A DNA stretch of 64,000 bases from Vibrio porteresiae DSM 19223 (GCF_024347055.1 NZ_AP024896.1:1811235-1875234), one strand, 5' to 3'. Shown: positions 1-10,023, counted from the first letter of the stretch. Translations and numbers: made by a program. The notes: a model not told the origin generated them from the letters alone.

Positions 1-402
1 ATCGCATTCATAAACGGTCGCTCCACTATTCCAGCCTAGTAAACCAAGCATCTAAGGTAAAATTCACCTTAATCATTACGGACACTATGTTATCGATGTT
101 TCATTGTTGAGAAAACATCAATTTGATCGGTAGAAACACCTTCGGCTATTTATTCGTGTCCCATGCTAAAAAGATGGATAAACGAGGATAGACAAAATCT
201 CTCTGTGATTAGGCTATATTAGTTTCATATTTATTATAGAACTCACTGTGCATTCGTCATTGGCTCGCATCATCAATAATGAGATTTATAGCCGCTTCAT
301 TACGATAAAACTGCCATTGTGCTAGGCCAAACAATCTATTGCTCGCATGTCATTTTTTAGACAACGAGCTTGACCTATTAAAAACAAAGCCTTTTACTAG
401 AA
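1..402. other. Intergenic, upstream of glgX; no gene seen
   Basis: No coding frame with a plausible start and ribosome site is visible here. The stretch is AT-rich and should carry the glgX promoter. I saw no clear MalT box (GGGGA[TG]GAGG) or CRP palindrome, so membership of glgX in the maltose regulon is not supported by this upstream sequence. Confidence 0.5.
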
Positions 403-453
403 GTGACAGTTGGCGTTAGTGACAAACACGGAATAACAACATCGAATAAGCGT

Positions 454-2448
454 ATGAATGATATGGTTTCTCGTCCTTACCCTCTGGGTGCGACTCTCTC
501 TAAAACCGGGTGCAACTTTTCGATTTACGCTCCAGCGAACCCCAAGATTCAGTTGGTGTTATTTAATGAAGATGACAGTTACCGCACCGTTGAACTCAAG
601 CATCATTATGCTGGGGTCGTACATACTTTTGTCCCTGAAATTCGTGCGGGCCAACGTTACGGCTACCTGATCAAGCATAATGAAGAGTCGCACTACATCG
701 CTGATCCCTATGCAAAATCGCTATCAGGCCCATTGAGTTACCATCCCCCTTTTGATTCAAAGCAAAGCTTCTCACTCCCCAAATGTGTGGTGATTGATGA
801 ACAAGAATTTGATTGGGAAGGCGTTCAAAAGCCTTATCGTCCACTTGATGAAATGGTGTTGTTTGAAACCCATGTCAAAGGCGCGACCAAACTGCACCCT
901 GATGTTGCCCCAAAAGATCAAGGCACCTATCTGGGACTGATTAGCGAGGCAATGCTCACCTTCTATAAAGATGAGCAGATCAATACCTTGCAATTGCTAC
1001 CAATCGCCGCCTGCATGCACGAACCTCATTTGCTAGAAATGAACAAAGTGAATTATTGGGGTTATAACCCATATGTATTTATGGCTCCCGATCCCCGATA
1101 CGCTCATCATGATGCGGTTAACGAGTTAAAAACCGTGATTCGCGAGTTACATCGAGCGGGTATCGAGGTAATTCTGGATGTGGTTTATAACCACACGGCA
1201 GAAGGGGGAGAAAATGGTCCAATTTTCAATCTCAAAGCGTTAGACCCCAATTACTACCTGATTCATGGGACTCACTTTGCCAACTTCACGGGTTGCGGTA
1301 ATACTGTCAACCTGTCATCGCAGTCATCACTCAACTTGGTTATGGATACCCTACGTTACTGGGTACAAGCCTATCACATTGATGGTTTTCGTTTTGACCT
1401 AGCGGCAACCTTAGGTCGTAATGGGGATAACTTCAGTCGCGATGCCGCTTTCTTTAAAGCGGTCGCTCAAGATCCTATTTTAAAACAGGTTAAACTCATT
1501 GCCGAACCTTGGGATATTGGTCCTAACGGTTATCAGGTTGGGAATTTTCCGTTTGGCTGGAATGAAACCAACGATAAATTGCGCGATATTGCCCGTAGCT
1601 TTTGGCGTGGAGACAGTGGTTATTTGAAAGAGCTGGCAACACGTCTGATGGGATCTCGCGATCTCTATAGCGCCGCGAATTGGCCATTTAAATTAACCGT
1701 CAACTACATCACTTATCATGACGGTTTCACGTTGCAAGACTTGGTGTCTTATAAGCACAAACATAACGAAGCTAATGGTGAGCAGAACCGTGACGGTCAT
1801 GGCGATAACCGCTCGGAGAACTACGGTGAAGAGGGAGAAACCTTTAACGTCACGATCAAGAGCAAGCGTGAACGACAAAAACGCAACCTGTTAGCCACTC
1901 TGCTCTTTTCATTCGGGATTCCGCATGTCCTGTTTGCTGACATTTTGTCACACTCGCAGCAAGGGAATAACAACGCCTACTGCCAAGATAACGATATCAG
2001 TTGGATCAACTGGGAAGAGACCCTAGCTAAAAATGCGTTTCGACGTTGGTTAAGTAAACTCATTCAAGCCAGACAAACCTACATGGTGCCTTTTATTCGC
2101 GCATTCAGTGGCGAAAGACGTAACCACAACCGCGTTTTTTGGCGCCGAGTTGATGGCGAGATGATGCAACAAGAGGACTGGAACCGACTCTCAAGTGTGG
2201 CACTGCATTTAGGTATTGGTGAACATGGTGAGGAACTGCTTTATCTCATTAACCAAACCCGTGCACCAGCTCGGTTTAGCTTGCCAAGCGATCGCAATCA
2301 ACGTTGGCAGCTGCTGTGCGATACCAACGATATGCATAATCATCTGAGTAAAGATATTGAAAAAGAGCGGATGCAATTACCCGTTTCTATGTCAATTCTC
2401 TATTTTAACCCTAAAGCTGAAACGAAAGACGGTTCACACAAAGCATAG
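454..2448 (+). CDS. glgX: Glycogen debranching enzyme GlgX
   Basis: GlgX hydrolyses alpha-1,6 branches in phosphorylase-trimmed glycogen in the cytoplasm. An N-terminal CBM48-like domain (about residues 10-100) precedes a GH13 isoamylase-type barrel. Numbered from an in-frame GTG at 403, the catalytic triad is Asp332 in GFRFDLA, Glu368 in IAEPWD and Asp440 in YHDG. The NGEQNRDGHGDN stretch typical of GlgX follows. The length is normal for the family. The start is uncertain: ATG 454 fits the family N-terminus (MNDMVSRPYPLG), while GTG 403 adds 17 residues, and neither has a strong ribosome site. It stands alone on the plus strand, far from glgB and malPQ in this window, but belongs to the same pathway. 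The identification is firm; only the start is in doubt. Confidence 0.93.
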   Translation: MNDMVSRPYPLGATLSKTGCNFSIYAPANPKIQLVLFNEDDSYRTVELKHHYAGVVHTFVPEIRAGQRYGYLIKHNEESHYIADPYAKSLSGPLSYHPPFDSKQSFSLPKCVVIDEQEFDWEGVQKPYRPLDEMVLFETHVKGATKLHPDVAPKDQGTYLGLISEAMLTFYKDEQINTLQLLPIAACMHEPHLLEMNKVNYWGYNPYVFMAPDPRYAHHDAVNELKTVIRELHRAGIEVILDVVYNHTAEGGENGPIFNLKALDPNYYLIHGTHFANFTGCGNTVNLSSQSSLNLVMDTLRYWVQAYHIDGFRFDLAATLGRNGDNFSRDAAFFKAVAQDPILKQVKLIAEPWDIGPNGYQVGNFPFGWNETNDKLRDIARSFWRGDSGYLKELATRLMGSRDLYSAANWPFKLTVNYITYHDGFTLQDLVSYKHKHNEANGEQNRDGHGDNRSENYGEEGETFNVTIKSKRERQKRNLLATLLFSFGIPHVLFADILSHSQQGNNNAYCQDNDISWINWEETLAKNAFRRWLSKLIQARQTYMVPFIRAFSGERRNHNRVFWRRVDGEMMQQEDWNRLSSVALHLGIGEHGEELLYLINQTRAPARFSLPSDRNQRWQLLCDTNDMHNHLSKDIEKERMQLPVSMSILYFNPKAETKDGSHKA

Positions 2449-2896
2449 AGAGTAAAACACCATTTATATGGCGACTTAGCACAAACTCGGAAATTCAAGC
2501 TAAGTCGCTGTTATGGATGAAATAACACGCACCATAACAGGCCGAAAAAGTGACCTGGTTACCCTACCTATCTATTCATTTCTGATTATCTCAATTCAAT
2601 AATCAACAAGTTACATAAAAAACAAACCGACAGCTAAGTTGTGGCAGATTATTTACATAACGCTGTTTTTCCCCTGATATTAAATTGCTCAAATAGGCTG
2701 GTAGTTTCTGGCTGAATGAATAAATATTTCTTTATTGTTTGTATAAATAATTCGCAACAAGCTTTGACAACAAATAGACAATCGTCAACCAGAAAGTGAA
2801 AAATAACAGGTATAACTCTTTGTTTTTACTGTTCAAAAGCTTGTTTAGCAAGTTATTATTTAGCATCCCGATTGGGAAATGATGTAGGTAACGAAT
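2449..2896. other. Intergenic between glgX and gtrB-like gene
   Basis: No gene is visible. A 10-bp perfect inverted repeat, GCGACTTAGC (2471-2480) with GCTAAGTCGC (2499-2508), lies just after glgX. It has no clear T-run after it, so it may be a weak terminator or an operator. The rest is AT-rich and should hold the promoter of the glycosyltransferase pair. Confidence 0.5.
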
Positions 2897-3859
2897 ATGC
2901 AAAAAACGGTTTCAGTCGTCATCCCTTGCTACAACGAAAGTGAAGTGATTGACTACACAGTAGAAGAACTCCTTAATGTCACTAACAGTATCGAAGGATA
3001 TCAGTTCGAGCTGATTTTCGTGAACGATGGCAGCGCGGATGATACAGAAGCAAAGCTTCTTAACTACAGCAAACAACATGAAATTGTGCGCTTAATTTCA
3101 TTTTCCCGAAATTTCGGTCACCAGCCAGCCGTCAGTGCGGGTATTGAAGCAGCCACCGGTGATGCCGTAGTGCTTATCGATGCCGACCTACAAGATCCAC
3201 CCCACTTAATCAAAGACATGATTGAACTGTGGGAAAAAGGCTACGACGTTGTTTATGGTACTCGTGAGAACCGTGAAGGCGAATCGCGCTTTAAACTGGC
3301 ATCAGCAAAATGGTTCTACCGTATCCTGAACTATTTATCAGAGGTTTCGATTCCTCTCGATACTGGCGACTTCCGTTTAATGGACCGCCAAGTGGTCAAC
3401 CAACTTAATGCGATGCCAGAGAAAAACCGCTTTATTCGCGGCATGGTGAGCTGGATTGGTTTCAATCAAACGTCAATCCGTTATCAGCGTAATGCTCGTT
3501 TCGCAGGTGAAACCAAATACCCTCTGCGTAAAATGCTGAAATTTGGCTTAGACGGAATTCTCTCGTTCTCAGTTAAGCCATTGAAGCTCTCGATCATTAT
3601 GGGATTTATCTCTTCTGGTATTGCTCTGTTGATGTTGCTTTATACCGTCTACGTGCGTTTAGCCACAGACCATTGGCAATCTGGTTGGGCATCTATGCTG
3701 GTGGCAATGCTCTTTATTGGTGGCGTGCAGTTAATTTCAATCGGTATTTTGGGAGAGTACATAGCCCGAATTTACAATGAGTCGAAAAACCGTCCACTGT
3801 ATATTGTGAAGAAAAACTTAGGGCAGAAAAACGATGATGAAACGTCTCGCTCAAGTTAA
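2897..3859 (+). CDS. GtrB/ArnC-like polyprenyl-phosphate glycosyltransferase (GT2)
   Basis: This is a family-2 glycosyltransferase that should move a sugar from a nucleotide donor onto undecaprenyl phosphate on the cytoplasmic face of the inner membrane. The GT-A domain (residues 1-230) shows VVIPCYNES, FVNDGSADDT and the acidic metal site LIDADLQDPP. Two transmembrane segments follow at about residues 233-258 and 268-292, the usual GtrB/DPM1-like layout at about 320 residues. The next gene overlaps it by 26 bp and encodes a GtrA flippase domain, so the two form a lipid-linked sugar unit of the O-antigen or teichoic-acid modification type. The sugar cannot be told from sequence. ArnC is a possible alternative, but no arn genes are present. 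Confidence 0.88.
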   Translation: MQKTVSVVIPCYNESEVIDYTVEELLNVTNSIEGYQFELIFVNDGSADDTEAKLLNYSKQHEIVRLISFSRNFGHQPAVSAGIEAATGDAVVLIDADLQDPPHLIKDMIELWEKGYDVVYGTRENREGESRFKLASAKWFYRILNYLSEVSIPLDTGDFRLMDRQVVNQLNAMPEKNRFIRGMVSWIGFNQTSIRYQRNARFAGETKYPLRKMLKFGLDGILSFSVKPLKLSIIMGFISSGIALLMLLYTVYVRLATDHWQSGWASMLVAMLFIGGVQLISIGILGEYIARIYNESKNRPLYIVKKNLGQKNDDETSRSS

Positions 3860-5624
3860 TCAATTCATCTGTACCAACTTGCAAGAAAAAATGAGATTTC
3901 TTATTGTCGGCGGTTTTAATACCGCCGTCTCTTACCTCTCTTTTGTTGCAATATATCAACAGTTGCATAATTATCTTCTCGCATCTGTCTTGGCATACTG
4001 CATCGGCGTTTTATGCAGTTTCTTACTCAACCGAGGATTCGTCTTTAATAGCAAGCGTAAGTCGGGACAATTTTTACCGTTTTTATTGGTGAATTTGTCT
4101 TCACTAGGCGCAAGTACTCTCACCTTATACTTATTGGTGACAGGGCTACATTTGAACGCTTATATTGGACAATTCTTCAGCATATTTGTGTCAATGATTA
4201 TGAATTATCTAGGCTATCAACGAATATTCAAAAAGGGTTTCAACCTAAGCAGTCTATTTGGCTTAGCAATGGATGAAAACCGTTCGATCAACGCTTTTAG
4301 TGTGTTACGTGCGGTGGTGATGCTCCTTTGCATCGCAGTCACAGCACATAATATGTATATCTCTGTTTTAGTTAACATTGCTCATGACGCCTTGCCTTAT
4401 ATGGCGAGTTACACCGGTAAATTCACCTCTGAAGGTCGCTGGATTAACTTTGCGTTATTTGAATTCAGTCGTGATCTAAACGCACAGCTTGCCAACACCT
4501 TGTGTTACCTATTCATCGGTATGTTTGGCTACAACGTGTCTATGGCACTGAAAAAGGATAAGTGGCTGGCACTGTTCTTTGCGATGACCGTGATGAACGT
4601 TCCTTACTTCACTATGCTGTTCAAATGGCCAATGACGTTGCTACCAGGCTGTTTCATGCTGGCAGTGTTCAGTTACTACCGTGAACGCATTTCTATTCCT
4701 AAAATGCTGTTGCTTTCTGGCGTATTACTTTTCGCCACTTACCCAGCATTCTACTTTGTTATGCCACTGATTTACCTAGCAGATATACGTAAAGGCACCT
4801 ACAAAGAGCTATTGGTCTTCATGCTTTGGTGGGCTGCAGGCTACGTATTAGGTTATGCCGTCGGTAATGGTTTGGTGTATCTCTACACTTGGCTGATTGA
4901 AGGCAATGCGCACTTTATGCAAATGGCAACATGGCGTAAAGAGAGCCCATTACATGATGTGGCTTCACTGTGGGCAAACATTGATAAAAGCGCTGGCGAT
5001 TTTACGCGTAACGCCAACTATATTGCTGAACTTAGTGCGTGGTTCTACCTACCAGCATTAGGTATTGCGCTAATCACATTCAAAGAAAACATTAAATATT
5101 ACCTAGTGCTCCTTGCCGTTATTATCTCTATCTATGCCAGTGTGGTGGTCTTGGGTGTACACGTTCCGTTGCGCTCTGGCATTACGCTCCCACTGGGTAT
5201 CATGATGGTGATCTATTTGGTGAAAACACCGTGGCTACGCTATGTGAATATCATCCTACTGATGATTCCACTGGCATTCCAAACCCACAGTTACAACACC
5301 AAATACAACGCAACACGCACCTTTATGGCAGAGGTGATTGCGGGCAATGATGCTCATGACTATATCGATGCGAAAGGCCAATACGACCACATTGTGGCAA
5401 CCGTCGATAAGAAGAAAATGAGTGACTGGCTGTACAAAAAAACCGGCTCAAAAACTTTCGATAACTTGGCGAATTTGGAATATCACATGATCCGTCCATA
5501 CTTCTACAAGTTAGGCTGGCCTGATTCAGCCATTACGGTGAACTACAAACAGCAGGAAACACCGATTGAAGGTAAAACGGATGTGACGATTAAAGATCGA
5601 ACCTTATATCTCGACTTTAACTAA
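3834..5624 (+). CDS. GtrA flippase domain fused to GtrII-like multipass glycosyltransferase
   Basis: Residues about 18-142 form a GtrA domain: FLIVGGFNTAVSYLSF, four transmembrane segments and LLNRGFVFN, the family signature. GtrA flips the polyprenyl-linked sugar to the periplasm. After a short linker, residues 160-500 contain about nine further membrane segments and end in a soluble, presumably periplasmic, tail of about 110 residues. This resembles GtrII-type O-antigen glucosyltransferases. In phage-derived gtr operons GtrA, GtrB and the transferase are three genes; here flippase and transferase are one polypeptide. The start ATG at 3834 lies inside the preceding gene, so the pair is probably translationally coupled. 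The GtrA assignment is firm, while the C-terminal role is inferred from context and topology. Confidence 0.8.
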   Translation: MMKRLAQVNQFICTNLQEKMRFLIVGGFNTAVSYLSFVAIYQQLHNYLLASVLAYCIGVLCSFLLNRGFVFNSKRKSGQFLPFLLVNLSSLGASTLTLYLLVTGLHLNAYIGQFFSIFVSMIMNYLGYQRIFKKGFNLSSLFGLAMDENRSINAFSVLRAVVMLLCIAVTAHNMYISVLVNIAHDALPYMASYTGKFTSEGRWINFALFEFSRDLNAQLANTLCYLFIGMFGYNVSMALKKDKWLALFFAMTVMNVPYFTMLFKWPMTLLPGCFMLAVFSYYRERISIPKMLLLSGVLLFATYPAFYFVMPLIYLADIRKGTYKELLVFMLWWAAGYVLGYAVGNGLVYLYTWLIEGNAHFMQMATWRKESPLHDVASLWANIDKSAGDFTRNANYIAELSAWFYLPALGIALITFKENIKYYLVLLAVIISIYASVVVLGVHVPLRSGITLPLGIMMVIYLVKTPWLRYVNIILLMIPLAFQTHSYNTKYNATRTFMAEVIAGNDAHDYIDAKGQYDHIVATVDKKKMSDWLYKKTGSKTFDNLANLEYHMIRPYFYKLGWPDSAITVNYKQQETPIEGKTDVTIKDRTLYLDFN

Positions 5625-5641
5625 TCGCCCCCAACGTAACG

Positions 5642-5673
5642 AAAAAAGAGCATTGATATCAATGCTCTTTTTT
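5642..5673. terminator. Bidirectional intrinsic terminator
   Basis: A perfect 16-bp palindrome, six A then GAGCATTGAT and its complement ending in six T, lies between the convergent gtr pair and the exonuclease gene. It can stop transcription from both sides. Confidence 0.85.
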
Positions 5674-5701
5674 ATTGTCTATCCATTCACTACACCCAGA
5701 A

Positions 5702-6403
5702 TTAAGGCTGAGAAAACTTTAACACCGCCTCTACTGGCGCTTTTTCTTGTGCAAAAAGCCCATGTAATTGAGCAAGATAAAGCTCCGCAGTTCCAACCGC
5801 ATCCACCAATGCATGGTGAGCCATGTATTCGGGCAATCCGTAACGCTTTCTGACCGCCGCTAAACGAAAATCGGGACGGTCTTTACGCAGAGCTTGCCGC
5901 TTCTGCTCAATCTTTAACGTATCTACCCAGAGTATAGGCAAACGCTCTATCCCATAATGGCGGAGTAAATAGTGCTGGATAAAGGACTTCTCTATGACAC
6001 ATCCATGAGCCACCACCACCTTGCCTTGCATCGCTAGGAGCAGTTCACTAAAAGCCAAAGCCATATCAACACCTTGCTGACTAAGTCTTTCTGGCAATAA
6101 ATGGTGTACCTTGGCTGCTTCAGGATTGACCTTATGATGATTGGCAATCAACAGGTGCTGCGCAGTTTTAAGCTGCACCTGACCATGGCGAATCGCCACC
6201 CAGCCCATACTGAGAACTTGATCGACCTGACTATCAAATCCTGAGGTTTCAAAATCGAGAACCAAGGTGTCACAGAGGCGAATATCTTGGTCTCGTTCTG
6301 GCAATGGCAAATCAAAAAAAGGCGTCAATAACGGATCGGTTACCGTCTGTGACCGTAACATTTCGAGTTGGCGATATTCATCCGGTTTAAACCAATGCCA
6401 CAT
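5702..6403 (-). CDS. DnaQ-like 3'-5' exonuclease (DEDDh)
   Basis: The protein belongs to the RNase T/DNA polymerase III epsilon exonuclease family. Exo I is LVLDFETSG, with metal ligands Asp50 and Glu52. Exo III is HHALVDAVGTAE, with the His-Asp pair. The first 40 residues are a non-catalytic extension. It starts 5 bp after the stop of the cNMP/CBS/nucleotidyltransferase gene, and that pairing is recurrent in proteobacteria, often beside acetate genes. I infer a regulatory or nucleotide-clearing role rather than replication proofreading, because the core epsilon subunit is encoded elsewhere and the C-terminal polymerase-binding tail of DnaQ is absent. Confidence 0.87.
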   Translation of the reverse strand: MWHWFKPDEYRQLEMLRSQTVTDPLLTPFFDLPLPERDQDIRLCDTLVLDFETSGFDSQVDQVLSMGWVAIRHGQVQLKTAQHLLIANHHKVNPEAAKVHHLLPERLSQQGVDMALAFSELLLAMQGKVVVAHGCVIEKSFIQHYLLRHYGIERLPILWVDTLKIEQKRQALRKDRPDFRLAAVRKRYGLPEYMAHHALVDAVGTAELYLAQLHGLFAQEKAPVEAVLKFSQP

Positions 6404-6408
6404 GAGTT

Positions 6409-8265
6409 CTAGCTCCCAAACTTCATTTTTATTGCGTCTTGAAACCCTGAAATAATACGAAATGCATCTTTAAGATGTTGGCGATCAAAACTACTAAAAT
6501 GGTCAGGCATCAGATAGTTACTAATGGCCTCCCCTTTACGTAGACATTCCAAGTGATGTCGATAACGCAGTTGGTTAACAAAGTGATAAGTACCAATAAG
6601 ATCCTGATAGGAGTGTTCGTTGACGACTCCTTTTTCCCAAGCATCGTGAAAACGCTCCTCGGTATTAAGGCTAGCAGCACCTTCGTGCAACGCATAAATG
6701 CGTGCCAAATCAACTAAGCAATTCACCGCTGCTTTTTTGATATTGAGCCGCTTTTCATTTTTACCATCTTTTTCAAGGACCAAATTATTGAAAATCCCCA
6801 AAGGTGGACGAGTACGTAATGTGTTACGAACTAACGCTGCCATCAGTTTCACGTTGCCGTTAACCTGCTCTAAGCGAAAATCATCTAGCTGACGAAACAG
6901 CTTTTCGCTGCCTGAGACACGGCGAATATCCAAAAATACCGTCAAATTAAGCAGCAAATCGTATTCAGGGTTCGAAGCCCATTTACGATAGTACTGTTGC
7001 CATACATGTTGCGTTTGACACCATTTCGGTGTTGCCGCCATAAAACGACCGGAACAAATAGCATAACCACATTCATCTAAGGCTTTACAAACGTACATCG
7101 CAAAATGGCTGAAATAGACTCGATCACTCTCACTGGCACTGTCATCCAGTAATAGCGCGTTATCTTGGTCAGACCCTAAATGAACCTCTTCACGAGCATG
7201 AGAGCCAGCGGCAAGCCACACATACTCACACGGTGCTTTACCCAATGCTTGCTCAGCAAAATGAATGATCTGACGGGTAAACGCGTCATAAATCATGCTA
7301 AGTACTCGCCCAATCAATTTTGCCGGTAGATTGGCATGAGCCATCGCTTCAAACACTGCTTGACGCTCAAGCGCCAAAGGCACCAATTCGTCCACGGATT
7401 CCGCTCGACTGATCTTCTCAATTAAAAAGATCGCTTGAACGCTGTGCTGCAATACCAATTGTTGCGGGGTAATTAGACCAACGACTTGATGCTTCTCATT
7501 CACCACCGGTAGGTTTTGGATGTTGTTTTGCATCATGATCCCCACCGCAGTCAGGACCAGCTCATCTTGACGCACTGTCCACGGTTGATGGGTCATCACC
7601 TTAGTAATCGGGAGCGAGACGTCCACCGCTTCCGCGACAACGCGTTTGGTCATGTCTTTGTCGGTGATCATGCCGAGTAACTGATCGTCCTCGACAATCA
7701 CTGCACAAGTACAATTGAGTTGATGACGCATTAAATGAGCGACTTGCTGAATCGTCATTTGCGGTGTGGCTATCGCAATTTTCGAGCTAGCAACTTTTGC
7801 AATCGGTTCAAAAAATAGCCCTTTATCTGTTTGATTCCATTGCACATGTAAGCTCGACTGCATACGCATATTGGCATTTAAAGCGAGCTGTTCCGTAACT
7901 TCTGGATACTCGGCGACATCCTTGAGCAAAGAGGCATAGTCCAAACGGTACAAGAGGGTGTTTTGCAGCGCTATGGTTTGGTAAGCCGGCGTCTCATCTT
8001 CCGTGTTTAAGCTAAAACCAAACAGGTCATTTTCACCAAGGCGAGAACGCAATCCACCATCGGGGAATCGCTGTTCCACAGAACCGGTTCGAACAATGTA
8101 TAAGTGACGTTGATGTGAATCGTCGTTGGGTAACTTATCTCCTTTACCTAAATAGAGAATATCGATATCGCTGGCGATGTTTTCCAGGATCTCATGGGAA
8201 AGCTGTTGAAAAGGCGATAAGTTTTGTAGAAACACTACAATATTGGGTAACAACGTGGATTCCAT
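6409..8265 (-). CDS. cNMP-binding, CBS-pair and DUF294 nucleotidyltransferase protein
   Basis: The domain order is a cyclic-nucleotide-binding fold (residues 10-130), two CBS domains (about 160-280, with MTDKDMTKRVV and VVGLITPQQLV), then a DUF294 nucleotidyltransferase-like region holding LAAGSHAREEVHLGSDQDN (about 352-370), and a helical C-terminal part. The layout resembles GlnD/GlnE-type signal proteins and predicts a cytoplasmic ligand-controlled nucleotidyltransferase. The target is unknown. The start ATG at 8265 follows GGAGGAACTGCGGG. It is cotranscribed with the exonuclease and lies behind sglT, but a terminator separates it from sglT. The domain calls are firm, whereas the function is not assigned. 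Confidence 0.88.
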   Translation of the reverse strand: MESTLLPNIVVFLQNLSPFQQLSHEILENIASDIDILYLGKGDKLPNDDSHQRHLYIVRTGSVEQRFPDGGLRSRLGENDLFGFSLNTEDETPAYQTIALQNTLLYRLDYASLLKDVAEYPEVTEQLALNANMRMQSSLHVQWNQTDKGLFFEPIAKVASSKIAIATPQMTIQQVAHLMRHQLNCTCAVIVEDDQLLGMITDKDMTKRVVAEAVDVSLPITKVMTHQPWTVRQDELVLTAVGIMMQNNIQNLPVVNEKHQVVGLITPQQLVLQHSVQAIFLIEKISRAESVDELVPLALERQAVFEAMAHANLPAKLIGRVLSMIYDAFTRQIIHFAEQALGKAPCEYVWLAAGSHAREEVHLGSDQDNALLLDDSASESDRVYFSHFAMYVCKALDECGYAICSGRFMAATPKWCQTQHVWQQYYRKWASNPEYDLLLNLTVFLDIRRVSGSEKLFRQLDDFRLEQVNGNVKLMAALVRNTLRTRPPLGIFNNLVLEKDGKNEKRLNIKKAAVNCLVDLARIYALHEGAASLNTEERFHDAWEKGVVNEHSYQDLIGTYHFVNQLRYRHHLECLRKGEAISNYLMPDHFSSFDRQHLKDAFRIISGFQDAIKMKFGS

Positions 8266-8290
8266 CCCGCAGTTCCTCCGCTAAAAATAG

Positions 8291-8320
8291 AAAAGCCCCA
8301 ATAGTGTATATTGGGGCTTG
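8291..8320 (-). terminator. Intrinsic terminator of sglT
   Basis: On the minus strand AAGCCCCAATA pairs with TATTGGGGCTT and is followed by TTTCTATTTTTA. It separates sglT from the downstream regulator gene. Confidence 0.85.
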
Positions 8321-8340
8321 GTCGAGAAGATAGTGAACGA

Positions 8341-9972
8341 TTACCAGAATAAGGTATACAGCACAGCTAGGATGATCATGATGACATACGACGCTAGGTT
8401 AAAGCTGCGTTCGGTATGGAACATCTTCGATGTAAGCGAAATTGCTTTAGCATCATCATCGTTTTCAGATGTACTTAGGCTAGTAAATGCAATCACAACC
8501 ATAGTCATAAGCAAGGTGTACAACATTTGGTCCATAAACGGCATGTGCAGTGGCATCAATTTCAAGAACAGCGCAAATGGAATGGATGCGATAACACCGA
8601 TGATGGCGCCTTTACTGGTGGTTTTCTTCCAGAATAGACCCAACATGAATACCGCCAAGATACCAGGGCTAACTAGACCGGTATACTCTTGAATGTATTG
8701 GAATGCTTGACCGATGTTGCCTAGCAGTGGCGCAACTAAACAGGCGATAACAAGAGCAACAATAGCCGTTACACGACCGACGTTAACCAGTTTGTGGTCA
8801 CCCGCTTTCGGAGCAATAAACTCTTTGTAGATGTCCATGGTAAAGATGGTCGCAGTAGAGTTCAGCATAGAAGCCAAAGATGAAACAATAGCCGCTGCCA
8901 ATGCCGCGAATACCACCCCTTTCACACCAACAGGTAGGAATTGAGTTAACCAAGGATAGGCTTTATCTGCATGAGCAAGGCTTGGCATGTTTTGCAGTGC
9001 TGCATCACCAAGAGAAGCCATAAGAGCAGGATCAGAGGTAATCACGAATGCAGCGATACCAGGCAACACAACCAAGAATGGCACGATCAATTTTAGATAC
9101 GCCGCAAACATAATCCCTTTTTGTGCTTCAGGAACCGACTTAGCCGCCAACGTACGTTGAATGATGTATTGGTTAAAGCCCCAGTAATACAAGTTAGCGA
9201 CCCAAAGACCACCGATAAGAACCGCGATACCAGGTAAGTTAGCAAATTGCGGGTTGCTTTGATCCAAGATCATTTCAAAGTGACCAGGAGCCGCTTCAAT
9301 CATCTTATCTAAACCTGCGAACCAACCGTCGGTACCACCAATGAAGTTCACCGCCATGTAAGTGGTTAATAGCCCGCCAAGTACCAAGAAGAAGACTTGA
9401 ATAACGTCGGTCCAAACCACAGCTGATAGGCCGCCATAAATAGAGTAAATCAGCGCAAATAGAGCCAAACCAATGATGGAGTACATCAAAGGAATACCCA
9501 AAATGGTTTCTAGCGCTAAGCCACCTAGATACAGAACAGACGTTAAGTTAACGAATACGTACAAAGCGATCCAGAACACGGCTAAGATGGTCTTTAGCTG
9601 TTTGTTGAAACGTTTTTCTACGAACTCAGGAATGGTGTAAATGCCTTTGTCGATAAACACTGGTAAAAAGTATTTACCCACGATAACTAAGGTAAGCGCC
9701 GACATCCATTCATAAGAGGCGATAGCCAGTCCGATTGAGAAACCGGAACCGGACATACCGATAAACTGTTCAGCAGAGATGTTAGCAGCAATTAGCGAGG
9801 CACCGACTGCCCACCAAGGCAGTGATTTGCCCGCAAGGAAATAATCTTCAGTACTTTTTTGAGAGCCTTTTTTATCGCGAGAAACCCAGAGGCCAACCCC
9901 GATAATGATTGCGACATAAATGGCGAATACCAAGATGTCGATAAATCCCAAACCATGTTCTATGTTCGACAT
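8341..9972 (-). CDS. sglT: Na+/galactose symporter, vSGLT ortholog
   Basis: This sodium:solute symporter (SSS family, LeuT fold, 14 membrane segments) takes up galactose or glucose with Na+. From the ATG at 9972 the protein is 543 residues, the length of V. parahaemolyticus vSGLT. The residues known from vSGLT fall at the same numbers: Na2 site Ala62, Ile65, Ala361, Ser364 and Ser365; sugar site Asn64, Gln69, Glu88, Ser91, Lys294 and Gln428; inner gate Tyr263. An upstream in-frame start would add 25 non-conserved residues. I chose 9972 because AGGACC precedes it at normal spacing. GalR-type operators and CRP sites lie upstream. Substrate assignment rests on residue identity with vSGLT and is strong. 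Confidence 0.94.
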   Translation of the reverse strand: MSNIEHGLGFIDILVFAIYVAIIIGVGLWVSRDKKGSQKSTEDYFLAGKSLPWWAVGASLIAANISAEQFIGMSGSGFSIGLAIASYEWMSALTLVIVGKYFLPVFIDKGIYTIPEFVEKRFNKQLKTILAVFWIALYVFVNLTSVLYLGGLALETILGIPLMYSIIGLALFALIYSIYGGLSAVVWTDVIQVFFLVLGGLLTTYMAVNFIGGTDGWFAGLDKMIEAAPGHFEMILDQSNPQFANLPGIAVLIGGLWVANLYYWGFNQYIIQRTLAAKSVPEAQKGIMFAAYLKLIVPFLVVLPGIAAFVITSDPALMASLGDAALQNMPSLAHADKAYPWLTQFLPVGVKGVVFAALAAAIVSSLASMLNSTATIFTMDIYKEFIAPKAGDHKLVNVGRVTAIVALVIACLVAPLLGNIGQAFQYIQEYTGLVSPGILAVFMLGLFWKKTTSKGAIIGVIASIPFALFLKLMPLHMPFMDQMLYTLLMTMVVIAFTSLSTSENDDDAKAISLTSKMFHTERSFNLASYVIMIILAVLYTLFW

Positions 9973-10023
9973 TATTTTGGTCCTATTGTTATTAGTGTAA
10001 TAGTCATGAGGTAACGGCAGGGA

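Noticed and set aside
772..993. Minus-strand frame inside glgX
   Set aside because: Antisense shadow of a firmly identified gene.
2690..2720. GCTGGTAGTTTCT as a JUMPstart/ops element before the glycosyltransferase pair
   Set aside because: It shares only GGTAG with the ops core GGCGGTAG, and the rest of JUMPstart is missing.
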